NCBI GenBank assembly: GCA_023374025.1
Contig: SIJG01000033.1
Span: 124,001 to 188,000, forward strand
DNA length: 64,000 nucleotides
Reading direction: 5' to 3'
DNA from: Heterodera schachtii
Lineage: Eukaryota > Nematoda > Chromadorea > Rhabditida > Heteroderidae
Shown: piece by piece, positions 46,843-56,856 of the stretch
Layout of the letters: each line of letters begins with the position of its first letter
Numbering within the stretch: the first letter of the stretch is position 1
Notes under the pieces: model-generated
The model's database searches: none
The model's input: the letters and a program-made list of their open reading frames with translations, nothing else
Told to the model about the DNA's origin: nothing
Program-made: the position numbers and the translations under genes

Positions 46843-48890
46843 ATGGAAAAAAAAGGTAAAGAAAAAGCAGGTGAATAAGTAAAATTATAAATAAATAATA
46901 ATTTATAAATTTAATATGAATTTAATCAAGTTTTTTTTTGTCAATAAATTTCCAATTTTTAATTGAAATTTTTTTTATAAAAAATGAAGAAATTGCTCAA
47001 TCATCAGCAGCAGAGGATTCAACATCGGAAGGTCACGAAGGAACAAGCGCTTCGCCAAATAAGCCGAGTTTAATGCAAAAGTTGGGAAAGGCATTTCGTA
47101 AAAAGATATCCAATTCGTTTCAATCCGGCAGCAAAAAAGGCAAAGAAAAAGTCGGCGAAATAAGTAAAAATAAATTTAAAAAAATACACATATTTATTAA
47201 AATTTAAACAATTTGATATTCAAATATAAAGCATTGCCAAAATGATAAAATTAAAAAGAATTTTAATGGAAAACATTTTTAGCAAAAAATGTCGAAACTT
47301 CTCAATCATCAGTTGAGTACGGGCCAACAGATGGCCAAGCGTTAACAGCGATTTTTGGAAAAAACGATAACTCGAATGGACAAATCTGCTCAATCTGCAA
47401 GGATGAGGACAATTTGCTCGGCACAGACCCAGAAAATACAAAAATGAAAGAACTGACCAATTGCCATGTTGTTTAAAAATATTATTTAAATATGAGAGAT
47501 ACATTTATTATTTTTTAACCAATTTTAGCATCGATTTCATCGCGAATGTGTCGACAATTGGTACTAAGAATTAGAAACTGGCGGAATAGGCTCACTGATA
47601 CTGTGAAACAGGCTTTTTTTCTCTAACTCAAAATGGCATTCACTTAGCAAAAACAACGGATCACGGGTTCGAGTCCCACCGGGCGAGTTATCTTTTGTTT
47701 TCTATTGCTAACCCTAAGTTTACCTATTATCTTGCAAAATTTAAAAAAAATTCATTGAGTATCAAAAAAGTTATGACCTGAAAAACTTAAAAAACTTCGT
47801 CATAACTTTTCTGAAACTCAATGAATTTTTCAGTTGATGGTTTTTTGACTATTTTGAAATGTTTTTAAATTAATTTTTTTAATTTTTCATCGAAAAATTT
47901 TTTAGTTAAAAAAAAAAAACGCCTGTTTCAATGTCAGTGAGCCCGTATCTATTAATAAAGTTAATCACAGGCTTCAAACACAAAATAACTGTCCTATTTG
48001 TCGCGTTCGAGTTAATAGCAATGATTTACCACCACGAAGTAAATTTAAATGTGGAAAAAATTAATACATTTATTTGGGTTTTTATCAAAAAAATGAATAA
48101 ATTTTTTTGAAATTTATTCTTTTTAACAATCAGACAGTTTTTTACAAATTTATTATTTTAGCTGAACAAAACCAAGATCAAGCTCGGCCCTCCTATGGCA
48201 ATATGTAAAATTAACTTGCATTATAATTAAAAATTTCTTCTTTTTTTTCCTTTAATAATAAAATAAACATTTTAATTTTTGCAACTTTTCTTTTTTTAAT
48301 GTATTTAAAAATCAGTTTTTTTCACAAATATTATTCTTACAGTTGGATTAAACCATGATCAAACTCGACCCACCAATGGTAAGATGTCAAATTAATTTGC
48401 ATTATAATTTATAAATTCTTTTTTTTTGTTTTCTTTAATAAATAATTAAAATTTTAATTTTTACAACTTTTCTTTTTTAATTTCTTTAAAAATCAGAGTT
48501 TTTTTCACAAATATTATTATTATTATAGCTGGACTAAACCAAGGTCAAAATCCATCTACCTATGGTAAAGTATAAATTAATTTTCATTATAATTTAAAAA
48601 TTCTTTTTTTTTTAATTTTCTTTAATAAATAAATAAACATGTTAATTTTTTTTCCAACTTTCAGTATATGAATATGTTCGACCTAATGGACGCATCTTGA
48701 CAATTATTGGTAAAATAATATTATCTTTGCTAATTTCACGGCATAACAATAGTCAAAAAAACTTTCGCTATAGTCCGGCGGGACAACTACTCCCGTAGAA
48801 AGATGAAAAATTTAAAAATTTATGTGTTTAGATGACATGGAACGTGAGTTATTCAAAATACCTACTCCAACAATTGCACTATTTATTTGA
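46843..48890 (+). CDS. RING-H2 finger protein, copy A (10 exons, about 232 aa)
   Basis: Joined exons: 46843-46870, 46990-47163, 47283-47467, 47529-47560, 47971-48038, 48162-48197, 48343-48378, 48529-48564, 48665-48709, 48832-48890. The joined frame is open for 232 codons. The RING-H2 finger is complete: C-x2-C-x21-C-x1-H-x2-H-x2-C-x10-C-x2-C, from ICSICKDE through NCHHRFHRECVDNW to NCPICR. RING-H2 domains recruit E2 enzymes, so an E3 ubiquitin ligase role is expected from the family. The N-terminal third is acidic then basic and of low complexity. After the RING come three 12-residue repeats (GLNxDQxRPxx-like), then VYEYVRPNGRIL and a DDMEREL tail. The start is uncertain: the signal-peptide exon of copy B is only partly conserved here and its ATG is missing, so the first in-frame Met is at 46843. 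The intron after 48197 begins GC rather than GT. Confidence 0.75.
47589..47942. mobile_element. Foldback element in intron 4 of RING copy A
   Basis: GCTCACTGATACTGTGAAAC and CAGGC at the left are inverted at the right as GCCTGTTTCAATGTCAGTGA and GC. An inner pair (ATTCATTGAGTATC, AAAAAGTTATGAC against its complement at about 47805-47835) makes a second hairpin. It lies between exons 4 and 5 and carries a tRNA-like fragment. No clear target duplication. Confidence 0.6.
47650..47690 (+). pseudogene. tRNA-like fragment (B box) in intron 4 of copy A
   Basis: AACAACGGATCAC is followed by the B-box-like GGGTTCGAGTCCC and ACCGGGCGAG. The 5' half of a tRNA is not recognisable and no full cloverleaf forms. 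CAACGGATC is also present in the tRNA-like sequence in intron 4 of copy B (53796-53880), suggesting a shared tRNA-derived origin. Confidence 0.4.
48162..48564 (+). repeat. Tandem array of three 36-bp symmetric exons (copy A)
   Basis: Exons at 48162-48197, 48343-48378 and 48529-48564 are each exactly 36 bp and phase 1-1, encoding 12 residues of the type (E/G)-(Q/L)-N-x-(D/G)-Q-x-x-P-(S/T)-x. Their introns are also similar to each other (TTTAATAAATAA, ACTTTTCTTTTTTAAT, TCACAAATATTATT). The unit of duplication is therefore exon plus intron, about 180 bp. A fourth relative is the first exon of copy C (40290-40325). Confidence 0.75.
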
Positions 48891-49021
48891 GATGTTGTCG
48901 AACAAACTGAAAATGGTCCAGTGATCAGAAGACAACATCCCACTTAGAAATTCATGTAAATTAATTACCAAATTAATAAGCGGAGAGCTTAATCAAATTA
49001 GTCATTTTAATCATTGTAGCA

Positions 49022-49085
49022 AATTCGAACTGATGGCAAACAAATGAAGAAAGAAGAATTCACAGAAACGATTTTATTATAATTA
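49022..49085 (+). pseudogene. 3' exon-like segment after RING copy A
   Basis: An acceptor ATTGTAG is followed by sequence encoding QIRTDGKQMKKEEF, the counterpart of IRSDGKRTKKEEF at 41342. The frame stops shortly after. The predicted protein of copy A already ends at 48890, so this would be 3' UTR or a relic exon. Confidence 0.4.
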
Positions 49086-49664
49086 TTACCAGGGAACGGA
49101 TTTATAAAAACTCAAAAATAGCATTTTTATGGGTTTTCCTTTCAATCAGAGCGAGTTTTTAGCAAATAAAAAAAAAAAAACATATTTTGTGGTTTTGGTG
49201 TTTTTGGCACATATTTGGCGATTTTTTGAAAAAAATCTGTTTGTTTTTTGTACAAAATATCTTTTTTGGCACTCAAATTCTTGGCACATGCCCAAAATTT
49301 TAATTTTTTTTTTCAATTAAAATAAACATATATAATTATGCCCATTGGTAACTGGCCGACTTTTTAGGGGTTCGAAGCGCATAAAAATAGGGAAAATCTT
49401 TTTGCCACGTCTAATGAAGGTTCCCGAAAATGCGTCAGTGAAAATTTTAATGTCATAAATACAAGTTCATTGGGTTATCAAGGTCACTGACCACGAATTC
49501 GGTATCCATTTCATGATAGATCTGTTTTATTTTTTTCAACTGCAAAATTTTTCTTTTGTTTCAATTGCGGTTTTGGATGCCGAAGGTAGTTGAGCCTCAG
49601 GAAGTCCGGATTTGATTTTCAGGAATTTTTTTTTGGCTCCGGGTCCCGATTTTAAAAAATTAAA

Positions 49665-50426
49665 TGGAATTCAAGCATTCTCTTAAATATAAACTTGTGA
49701 CGAGCTTCATCTTTTGTTTTAAGCCCCCAATGCACCTCTTAAAAATAGATCTTTAAAAGATTTTTGAAAAAATTCTTTTTTCGATTTAAATTTTAGTCTT
49801 CTTTTCAGTTTTTGGTCCAAAAAGTCCTTCTCCTTGTCATTACCATGAAGCCTAATGTTCTTCCGTCAGGGTGAATAATTGTGTACATATTTTCCTGTTG
49901 GAACATAATCAGTTTTAAGTAGAGTTGGGCGGGAACGGGAATCCCGCGGGAAATCCGGGAATCCCGTTCCCGTTTCCCGTCTTTTTTCGCCAACGGGATT
50001 TTTACGGGAACGGGAAAAAAGGCGGGAATCCCGTTCGGGAATCCCGCCCCGTTCATTTAGGTTTTCCCGTTCCCGTTCCCGGAAATTTTTTTTACCCAAC
50101 TCTAGTTTGAAGTCAAAAAAACAACTCAAAAACCCAAATTTGGGGCCCGATACTGCTGAGAGTCCAACACCGAATAAATTTCTTAAAATTTCCAAATTCT
50201 CAACTTTTGCCTTTTTTTTAGAGAAAATTTCCTTAAATGTTTTAATTATAACCAGGTTTTTATGAACATTTTTCGAAAAGTAGAAAGAAGAAAATGTGAA
50301 GGTTTTCGACAATTTGTGAATCGGCAACGGAAATTGCTCCAACGTTAAACTTACATATTTATACCCTTGTTTTCTGCAGAAGCTATTTCTGGCAATTATA
50401 ATGGGAAAAAATATATAATAGGTCAT
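49665..50426 (-). pseudogene. Minus-strand coding-like locus, copy 1, interrupted by a MITE
   Basis: The minus strand from 50426 has a mixed-composition frame (LEQFPLPIHKLSKTFTFSS, KNVHKNLVIIKTFKEIF, KAKVENLEILRNLF). Further on comes a block encoding ENMYTIIHPDGRTLGFM, preceded by the acceptor-like TTCCAACAG. The second copy at 50945-51320 preserves KAKVGNLETLSNLF and is about 95 nt identical across the YTIIHPDGRTLGFM block. Such uneven conservation suggests exons. I do not recognise the protein. The MITE at 49920-50104 lies between the two blocks. Confidence 0.4.
49920..50104. mobile_element. hAT-like MITE, 185 bp, GGGAATCCCG-rich
   Basis: The termini are TAGAGTTGGGC and ACCCAACTCTA. The flanks are GTTTTAAG (49912-49919) and GTTTGAAG (50105-50112), an 8-bp duplication with one mismatch. 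The inside is almost only CGGGAACGGGAATCCCG-type units in both orientations. The paralogous locus at about 51190-51205 reads CAGTTTTAAGTAAAAA without the insert, giving a natural empty site. Confidence 0.9.
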
Positions 50427-50944
50427 TCTTTCCCTTGCAGAAATTTTGAAATTTTCTTTTTGAAAATTCTTAAAAAAAACTTTTTTTTTTTCGCAACAGA
50501 ATCACATTTTTATTTTTTAATTAAATTAACAAATTTTTTGATTAATTGTTGTTTTTTAAAAAAAAGTGAAAATAAATTGCTTTTCGAATATTTTTGAATG
50601 ATTAAATTTTGCGAATTCAAAATATTTTGTTAATTTTTCATTAAAAATTTCGCGTTTCGTAATTTCATGTTTTTAGGAATGGGTGTTTCGGATTTCGTAT
50701 TTCACAATTTCATTTTTCGGCTTCCAAACTCTACCACCCCTGCCCTATATGTAAACTAAGTTAATTAAAATTTACACAAATTTTCTATCTACGATCGTTT
50801 TTTTCTGACTTGAATGGCGCCATCTTCAGTTTTTTCGACCGTAACTTTACGAAATCTTTATATCATTTTAAAAAAATTAAATAAATAAAATATAAAATAC
50901 CTGAATGATAAAGCGTTAATATGAAATTTTAAAAAATTTCAAGA

Positions 50945-51320
50945 GAAAAATGGAATTCAAGCATTTTCTTAATTTTGCAAACTTGCGACGAGCTCACGTT
51001 TTGTTTTCAAGCCCCTAATCCCAAATTGATTTTGATGAATTATGGACTTTTTTCTTTCTTTTTTCGATTTAAATTTTAGTCTTCTTTTCAGTTTTTGGTC
51101 CAAAAAGTCCTTCTCCTTGTCATTACCATGAAGCCTAATGTTCTTCCGTCAGGGTGAATAATTGTGTACATATTTTCCTTTTGGAACATAACCAGTTTTA
51201 AGTAAAAAAAAAAAAAAAACATCTCAAAACCCAAATTTGGAGCCCGATGCTGCTGAGAGTCCACCTTCGGGAATAAATTACTTAAAGTTTCCAAATTGCC
51301 AACTTTTGCCTTCATTTTTT
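50945..51320 (-). pseudogene. Minus-strand coding-like locus, copy 2 (empty site)
   Basis: Homologous to 49665-50260. A minus-strand frame from 51315 (MKAKVGNLETLSNLFPKV) runs to the YTIIHPDGRTLGF block and stops after RRRTFWTKN at 51088. A poly-A run (about 51205-51220) sits where copy 1 has the MITE. Unknown family. It may be one or two short exons of a degraded gene. Confidence 0.4.
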
Positions 51321-51399
51321 AGAATATTTTAATTCATTTTAGTGGCTTTATTTCTATTATCCTGCAAAAAAATTTGTTGCTTCACTGTTGATGTTAAGC

Positions 51400-51900
51400 T
51401 GGCATATTTGGCCACATAATCAAATATGGTATTTTATTGATTGGCATAATTGGCGACATATCAAATGTGATGTTTAATTGATGAGGGGTTTACCACATAA
51501 TCAAATGTGGTGTTTAATAAATTGGCACTATGGTGTTTAATTGATTGGCACATTTTGGCCCCAGCATGCTTTTTCACTATTACTTTTTTTAATCATCCAA
51601 TATCCAACATTGTTCGTATCATTCGAAAGTCTTCACATGCTCTATTAGTCTTACAAAAAGCGAAAAAAATATCAAGACTGGAAAAAATTTATTGAGAAAA
51701 AACCAAAAATTTCGAATTTTCGCAATTTACATGCCGTAACTTTTCTTTCAATTGTCTAATCGCGAAGCAATATCTTAGAAATTGCTTCTACACATGTTAA
51801 GCTTCCGAATGATACCAAGATTGTTGGATTTGGATGACATAGAAAAAGTTATAGCCAAAAACATGCTGGGGCCCAAACGTGCCGTCCCAACTGAGGTAAA
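51400..51900. repeat. TGGCACATTTG repeats and foldback core
   Basis: 51405-51560 has several imperfect units of ACATAATCAAATGTGGTGTT and TTGATTGGCA. It merges at 51600-51880 into the foldback core (ATCATTCGAAAGTC, then GCTTCCGAATGATACCAAGA inverted), which ends GGGGCCCAAACGTGCCG. The layout and the terminal GCCCAAACGTG match the element at 62766-63147, so this is a related but longer and more degraded member. Confidence 0.5.
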
Positions 51901-52084
51901 CCGGGGTCGATACGAGGTTTTTGAGCGGTTCAAAATGCGAAGATTTGGACTAACGCAAATTTAAAAAAACTTACTTTCTGGCGGTGCCGAAAGGCAAAGA
52001 AATTATAATAAATTTTCTTTGCGACAATCGAAAATTTGCCTCAAAAGTGAAAAAAGTTATTAAAAAGGTCAAAAAGTGCAAAAA

Positions 52085-52116
<32 letters not shown>

Positions 52117-52609
52117 GAAAATTTTGGACCTTTTGCGAAGAATTTGAGTGCAAGAAAGCTACTTTTGGAAAAAAAAAATTTTCCAAAAAATTGTCAAATA
52201 TGTGCTAAAAAAAACTACCAAACCCCAAAATATATTTTTTATGTGTTAAAAATTCGTTCTGATTGATAAGAAAATAGGTAAAAATGCTATTTTTGAGCAT
52301 TTGTATAAACATATAAATCCGTTCCCTAAAATACGAAACTAAAATAAAACACGAAATGCGAAACAGAAATTTTTTACTGAAAAATCAAAAATTTTTTGAC
52401 AAACATTCTCAAAATTTATTAAACCAAAAAATACGAAATCAGTTTAATTTTCAAATTTATTTTATCTAAATTCTTAAATTTAGCAAAATATTATTTTTTC
52501 ATTTGAAAGTTCTCCAAAATATCTAATTATGGTGTAATATGCTAACAAATTTCAATTTATATTTGCCGCATTATTTTCCTAAAATTTTTTTGAGAGGATG
52601 AATAGAGAG

Positions 52610-52782
52610 AAAGTGAATGAGAAAGAGAGATGCTGCACGCATTCATTAAATGCCACGTTTGATTTGTGGCAAACAATGCCAATTTATGCGCAGCGGAGAG
52701 GCAAAAAAAAAAAATCAGCATTTAATAATCACAAAAATTCAAAAATTCAATCCCACTAAGCCATTCATTATCATCACCTACC
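52610..52782 (+). promoter_or_regulatory. Conserved upstream region of RING copy B
   Basis: GAATGAGAAAGAGAGATGC and TGCACGCATTCATTAAATGC match the region upstream of copy A, followed by CAGCGGAGAGGC and an A-run. The sequence right before the ATG is TCATCACCTACC, a C- and A-rich context. This is the best candidate for the 5' UTR and proximal promoter. The last 70 bp, including the ATG, have no counterpart in copy A. Confidence 0.45.
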
Positions 52783-53712
52783 ATGAATATTCTGCTGATC
52801 TTTGTTCTACTCATCTCCATTTTGGCACTTTTTTGTAAATGCATGGACAAAAATGGCAAAAGGAAAGCAGGTGAAAAAAGAAAATTAAAAATAAACAAAA
52901 TTAATTTATTATTTTAATACCAAAAGTCGGCAAAATAGGTAAAAATGCAAAAATAAAAATTTATTATAGCGCAATAAACAAATTTTACATTAAAATTCAC
53001 CTGCTGCTGAAGGCAATTAATGCCATTGCTTTTTTAGCAAAAAATGTTGAAAATGCTCAGCCATCAGATGGGCCAACAGATGGCCAAAATTTAACAGCGA
53101 CTTTTAAAATAAAGAAAATTCGAATGAAGAAATCTGCTCAATCTGCTTGGATGAGGACAATTTACTTAACACAAAGCCAGAAAATGCAGAAATGAAAGAA
53201 CTGACCAATTGCAAAGTTGTTAAAATATTTAATTAATTTTCATTTTTTACCTTTTTTAGCATCGATTTCACCGCAAATGTATCGATGGATGGTAATTAAT
53301 TGGGGCTACGCATTTTATATGGACTACGTCAAATATCGACATAAATATGGACGAAAAAAAGCCAAATTATGGGACCAAAAAATCCAAGAAATTTCCAAAA
53401 TAGGGACTTAGAAACTCAAAAATGGCAATTTATTTCTCGAAAACCTACAAAATATGGATTTATTTATTTATATGTGTGGACCAAAAAGCGCTTCACCAAA
53501 TAAAAATAAATACTATTGTAAAAATTAAAAGCAAAATAATTAATTAATTTTTTAAATATTTTTTAAAAATATTCGCTATATAATTAAACACCTTTCCAAT
53601 ATTCATGTCATATACATAAATGGTTAGCCGAAGCTACACAATTTAAAATTTAATTATAGTTTAAAAAAATTTTAATCGAACGTATCCTGGGAGGTGTTCA
53701 TTTGAACTTTTT

Positions 53713-53790
53713 GTACTTGGAAAAATTTCGTATTTACACAAAATTACAGGTTTAAAATAAATAAAAATTACCCTCTTTGTCGCGATAAAA
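53713..53790 (+). pseudogene. Decayed duplicate of RING exon 5 in intron 4 of copy B
   Basis: Sequence from ATTTACACAAAATTACAGG on repeats 54184-54244 almost exactly, including the acceptor. Here the seventh zinc ligand is lost: the exon reads FKINKNYPLCR instead of LKINKNCPICR (TAC for TGC). It is followed directly by the tRNA-like sequence. The duplication unit is about 75 bp and includes the end of the intron. Confidence 0.75.
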
Positions 53791-53795
53791 AGAGG

Positions 53796-53880
53796 GAGGT
53801 GGATTTGGTCTAGTGGCTAAGACAACGGATCCACGTAAGGGGCACCGAGCGGCGGTTCAAATCCGACGGCCTTCCACCTC
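53796..53880 (+). pseudogene. tRNA-derived sequence in intron 4 of copy B
   Basis: A-box TGGTCTAGTGGCTAAGA and B-box GGTTCAAATCC are both good matches to RNA polymerase III internal promoter boxes. The outer 7 bp pair perfectly (GAGGTGG with CCACCTC). The anticodon arm does not fold, the T stem has a mismatch, and there are extra bases between T arm and acceptor. It is a degraded tRNA or a short tRNA-derived SINE, not a working tRNA. The strand agrees with the gene. Confidence 0.5.
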
Positions 53881-56856
53881 GAGAGAAAATCCATGTCCAA
53901 TCGAAATTCGGTTTTTTATTTCAAATTTAAGAAATGTGTCTTCTTGATTTTTAAGGAAGTCTTCATAGCCTAATATGTTCAAATTCATCAAAGAAAGTAA
54001 TTTAAGGAAATTCAATGCTTTAAACTTCGGCTAACCACGTAAATTGTTATTCTAATGTTTTAATTATTTAGGAAATGATAAAAATAATAAGAATAATTAT
54101 AATAATTATTAATATTATAATTATTTAATTAACTAAATGATCATTTTGCTTTTGTTTGATCATTGGAACTTTTTTTTGTTGGAAAATTTCATATTTACAC
54201 AAAATTACAGGCTTAAAATAAATAAAAACTGCCCTATTTGTCGCGTTAATGATGGTGACAATGAATCACCAACCAGAGAAAGTAAGTTTGAATGTGAATA
54301 AATACATAAATATTTATTAACATATTTTTAAGGAGAAGTAGAATGGACGGGCACGACTTATCGCAGCCGACCAACTGTTGCCCATGACGATTCTCGGGGT
54401 AAAACTCATTTCATAGATGTTTGAATTGAATGAATTTTGATATCATCCGATAGCCCTAAGGTTCTCTATTTGTCTACGAAAATTCGAAAAATTTCTTTAC
54501 TAAAAAAATTATGACCAAAAAACTTAAAAAAAACAATTTTCCAGATCTTTTTTGGTCAATTTTATTGAAACTTAACCAAATTTTTCGAAATTTCGTAGGC
54601 AATTAAAAAACACTTAGTGCTATCGGGTGACATGAAAATTCATTCAACTCTTTTCAATTCCGGTTTTTGCTATGGTCTCAGCCCCTTTTCGGGACCAAAT
54701 CCCGATCCGCGATGGACAATCCGTCAACAAAATTTCTTTTTATTACATCAGATTTTATTTAAATTTATGTGAAAATTAATTTAAATCGATAAAAAAAGTT
54801 CATTATTAAAAAAAAATTTCATTATACTTTTAAGGAGAAGTAGAATGGACGGGCACGACTTATCGCAGCCGACCAACTGTTGCCCATGACGATTCTCGGG
54901 GTAAAACTCATTTCATAGATGTTTGAATTGAATGAATTTTGATATCATCCGATCGCCCTAAGGTTCTCTATTTTCCTACGAAAGTTCGAAAAATTTCTTT
55001 ATTTAAAAAAAATTATAACCAAAAAATCTTCAAAAAACAATTTTCCAGATCTTTTTTGGTCAATTTTATTGAAACTTAACCAAATTTTTCGAAATTTCGT
55101 AGGCAATTAAAAAACACTTAGTGCTATCGGGTGACATGAAAATTCATTCAACTCTTTTCAATTCCGGTTTTTGCTATGGTCTCAGCCCCTTTTCGGGACC
55201 AAATCCCGATCCGCGATGGACAATCCGTCAACAAAATTTCTTTTTATTACATCAGATTTTATTTAAATTTATGTGAAAATTAATTTAAATCGATAAAAAT
55301 TTAATTATTTAAAAACTTTTCATTAATTATCTGTGGACTGATTGCACATTGAGCTTATCACTAAAAATTTCTTATCAATATATTTTTAAGGAGAAGTAGA
55401 ATGGACGGGCACGACTTATCGCAGCCGACCAACTGTTGCCCATGACGATTCTCGGGGTAAAACTCATTTCATAGATGTTTGAATTGAATGAATTTTGATA
55501 TCATCCGATCGCCCTAAGGTTCTTTATTTGCCAACGTAATTTCGAAATTTCTTTAAAAAAAATTATAACCAAAAAAAACTTCAAATAACAATTTTTCAAA
55601 CCAATTTTATCATAATTTTATTGAAACTTAACCAAATTTTTCAAAATTTCGTAGGCAATTAAAGAACACTTAGGGCTATCGGATGATATGAAAATTCATT
55701 CAACACTTTTCAAATTCCGGTTTTTGCTATGATATCATCCCCTTTTCGAGATCAAACCCCGATATCCGATAGCCCTAAGGTTCTCTATTTGCCTACGAAA
55801 ATTCGAAAAATTTCTTTAATCTAAAAAATTATGACCAAATAATCTCAAAAAACAATTTTCCATATCTTTTTTGGTCAATTTTATTGAAACTTAACCAAAT
55901 TTTTCGAAATTTCGTAGGCAATTAAAAAACACTTAGTGCTATCGGGTGACATGAAAATTCATTCAACTCTTTTCAATTCCGGTTTTTGCTATGGTCTCAG
56001 CCCCTTTTCGGGACCAAATCCCGATCCGCGATGGACAATCCGTTAGCAAAATTTCTTTTTAAAACATCAGATTTTATTTAAAATTATGTGAAAATTAATT
56101 TAAATCGATAAAAATTTAATTATTTAAAAACTTTTCATTAATTATCTGTGGACTGATTGCACATTGAGCTTATCACTAAAAATTTCTTATCAATATATTT
56201 TTAAGGAGAAGTAGAATGGAGGGGCACGACTTATCGCAGCCGACCAACTGTTGCCCATGACGATTCTCGGGGTAAAACTCATTTCATAGATGTTTGAATT
56301 GAATGAATTTTGATATCATCCGATCGCCCTAAGGTTCTTTATTTGCCAACGTAATTTCGAAATTTCTTTAAAAAAAATTATAACCAAAAAAAACTTCAAA
56401 TAACAATTTTTCAAACCAATTTTATCATAATTTTATTGAAACTTAACCAAATTTTTCAAAATTTCGTAGGCAATTAAAGAACACTTAGGGCTATCGGATG
56501 ATATGAAAATTCATTCAACACTTTTCAAATTCCGGTTTTTGCTATGATATCATCCCCTTTTCGAGATCAAACCCCGATATCCGATAGCCCTAAGGTTCTC
56601 TATTTGCCTACGAAAATTCGAAAAATTTCTTTAATCTAAAAAATTATGACCAAAAAATCTCAAAAAACAATTTTCCATATCTTTTTTGGTCAATTTTATT
56701 GAAACTTAACCAAATTTTTCGAAATTTCGTTGGCAAAAGAGAAAATTAAGGGTCATCGGAAAAAATGTTTCAAATTCCGATTTTTGCTATGGTCCCATCC
56801 CCTTTTCGGGACAAAATCCCGATCCGTGATGGAATCCGTCAACAAAATTTCTTTTT

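Noticed and set aside
52083..52116. Poly-T run as a transposon tail
   Set aside because: There is no adjacent retroelement sequence or target duplication. Treated as low-complexity.
53796..53880. Functional tRNA gene
   Set aside because: A and B boxes and the outer stem are good, but the anticodon arm does not fold and extra bases separate the T arm from the acceptor.
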